Assembly (NCBI GenBank): GCA_003455595.1
Contig: DMQT01000286.1
Location: forward strand, 1-5,705
From: Betaproteobacteria bacterium
GTDB lineage: Bacteria; Pseudomonadota; Gammaproteobacteria; Burkholderiales; Sulfuriferulaceae
Direction: 5' to 3'
DNA: 5,705 nt
Within the stretch, counting starts at the first letter, position 1. Each line of letters begins with the position of its first letter. Of the stretch, positions 4,651-5,705 are shown in pieces. The position numbers and the translations under genes are program-made. The notes beneath the pieces were generated by a model that saw nothing but the letters and a program-made list of their open reading frames with translations, was not told the origin of the DNA and did no database searches.

Positions 4651-5705
4651 ATGATTTCTTCCCTGCTCAAAAAAGTGTTTGGCAGCCGTAACGACAGGCT
4701 GGTCAAACAATATACCGCCAAAGTCAAAGCCATCAACGTGCTGGAGCCTGCCATGCAGCAGCTCTCCGACGCCGACTTGCGTGCCAAGACCGACGCTTTC
4801 AAAGCGCGTTTTCAGCAAGGCGAGACGCTCGACCAGCTGCTGCCGGAGGCATTTGCCGTGATGCGCGAAGCGGCGCACCGCGTGCTTGGTCTGCGTCATT
4901 ACGATGTGCAGCTGATCGGCGGCATGGTGCTGCACGACGGCAATATCGCCGAAATGCGTACCGGTGAGGGCAAAACCCTGATGGCGACGCTGCCGTCCTA
5001 CCTCAACGCGCTGTCCGGCAAGGGGGTGCATATCGTTACGGTAAACGATTACCTGGCCAGCCGCGACGCGCAGATGATGGGACGTATCCATAATTTTCTC
5101 GGCCTGACGGTCGGGGTCAACCTGTCGCAGATGCCGCACGACGCCAAGCAGGGGGCCTACGCAGCGGATATCACCTACGGCACCAACAACGAATTCGGCT
5201 TTGATTACCTGCGCGACAACATGGTCTACCAGGTCTACGAAAAAGTGCAGCGCGAACTGGGCTTTGCGATTGTCGACGAGGTCGATTCCATCCTTATCGA
5301 CGAGGCGCGTACCCCGTTGATTATTTCCGGTCAGGCGGAAAGTAGCACCGAGCTGTATCTGGCGGTGAACCAGGTCATCCCCAATCTGGCGCGGCAGGAA
5401 AAAGAAGACGGCGCAGGCGATTACTGGGTGGACGAAAAAGCCCACACCGTGCTGCTGTCCGAAGCCGGGCACGAGCGCGCCGAGCAGTTGCTCACCGATG
5501 CCGGGCTGCTGCCGCCCGGTTCCAGCCTGTACGAAGCCGCCAATATCGGCCTGATGCACCATGTCTACGCCGGACTGCGCGCGCACGCCTTGTATCATCT
5601 CGATCAGCACTACGTGGTGCAGGACGACGAGGTGGTGATCGTGGATGAATTCACCGGCCGTCTGATGTCCGGGCGGCGCTGGTCGGAAGGCCTGCACCAG
5701 GCGGT
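4651..5705 (+). CDS. secA: Preprotein translocase ATPase SecA, N-terminal part (3' end outside window)
   Basis: SecA is the cytoplasmic and membrane-bound motor that drives unfolded preproteins through SecYEG by ATP hydrolysis. The frame is open from the ATG at 4651 to the window edge, 351 complete codons of an expected 900 or so. Residues 1-15 ([15 protein letters not shown]) are the usual SecA start, followed by the Q-motif region. GEGKT at 105-109 is Walker A, with Lys108 as in E. coli. [17 protein letters not shown] (175-191) is the conserved nucleotide-domain segment. DEVD at 209-212 is Walker B, followed by [12 protein letters not shown]. Residues from about 225 onward form the preprotein cross-linking domain. 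[20 protein letters not shown] is the conserved return into the first nucleotide domain. The ribosome site is poor: AAGGAT (4631-4636) lies 14 nt upstream. The start is chosen by family homology. The gene is divergent from the DUF721 gene and shows no damage. Confidence 0.97.
   Translation, partial: MISSLLKKVFGSRNDRLVKQYTAKVKAINVLEPAMQQLSDADLRAKTDAFKARFQQGETLDQLLPEAFAVMREAAHRVLGLRHYDVQLIGGMVLHDGNIAEMRTGEGKTLMATLPSYLNALSGKGVHIVTVNDYLASRDAQMMGRIHNFLGLTVGVNLSQMPHDAKQGAYAADITYGTNNEFGFDYLRDNMVYQVYEKVQRELGFAIVDEVDSILIDEARTPLIISGQAESSTELYLAVNQVIPNLARQEKEDGAGDYWVDEKAHTVLLSEAGHERAEQLLTDAGLLPPGSSLYEAANIGLMHHVYAGLRAHALYHLDQHYVVQDDEVVIVDEFTGRLMSGRRWSEGLHQA

Noticed and set aside
4600..5697. 365-codon minus-strand frame opposite secA
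   Set aside because: SecA motifs on the + strand are unambiguous; the opposite frame is a GC-rich shadow with no recognisable domain.
1..5705. CRISPR array, tRNA or rRNA genes, insertion sequence ends
   Set aside because: No regularly spaced repeats, no cloverleaf or rRNA-like segments, and no transposase or terminal inverted repeats with target duplications were seen on either strand.

Overview
The window is the distal end of a division and cell wall (dcw) cluster from a Gram-negative proteobacterium. The FtsA and FtsZ sequences, the ftsA-ftsZ-lpxC order, and a DUF721 gene divergent from secA point to a betaproteobacterium, plausibly in the Nitrosomonadales (Gallionella, Sulfuricella or Sideroxydans type). 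That placement is inferred from protein appearance and gene order, not from a search. The genes are moderately GC-rich and prefer G or C at third codon positions; the stretch between about 3014 and 3650 is more AT-rich and much less clearly coding.

Layout. Bases 1-609 are the C-terminal half of ftsA, followed by complete ftsZ (676-1830). An intrinsic-terminator-like hairpin (1837-1858) runs directly into a near-consensus sigma70 promoter (1857-1885) that serves lpxC (1913-2827). A 60-codon two-helix membrane protein gene (GTG start, 2831-3013) begins 3 nt after the lpxC stop. Bases 3014-3651 are the least understood part. They hold a weakly supported 122-aa minus-strand reading frame, an unusually dense set of inverted repeats ending in a hairpin plus eight T (3016-3161), and a possible gene remnant with an internal stop (about 3392-3529). 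A secreted DsrE-family protein gene (3652-4116) follows. Its stop codon abuts that of a convergent DUF721/DciA-like gene (4117-4569, minus strand). From a short divergent promoter region, secA starts at 4651 and runs off the right edge.

How the genes work together. FtsA anchors FtsZ filaments to the membrane to build the divisome. LpxC makes the committed step of lipid A synthesis. SecA powers export of envelope proteins. The DUF721/DciA-like protein probably acts in replicative helicase loading or DNA replication. The core is therefore envelope growth and division with a replication-linked gene beside it. The periplasmic DsrE-like protein is an accessory insertion whose family is linked to sulfur relay or sulfur metabolism.

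The most interesting part is 3014-3161. Several complementary segments there could form mutually exclusive RNA hairpins ending in a terminator. This may be a 3'-UTR-derived or independent small RNA, or an attenuator. The competing explanation is that the stretch is simply the minus-strand coding sequence.
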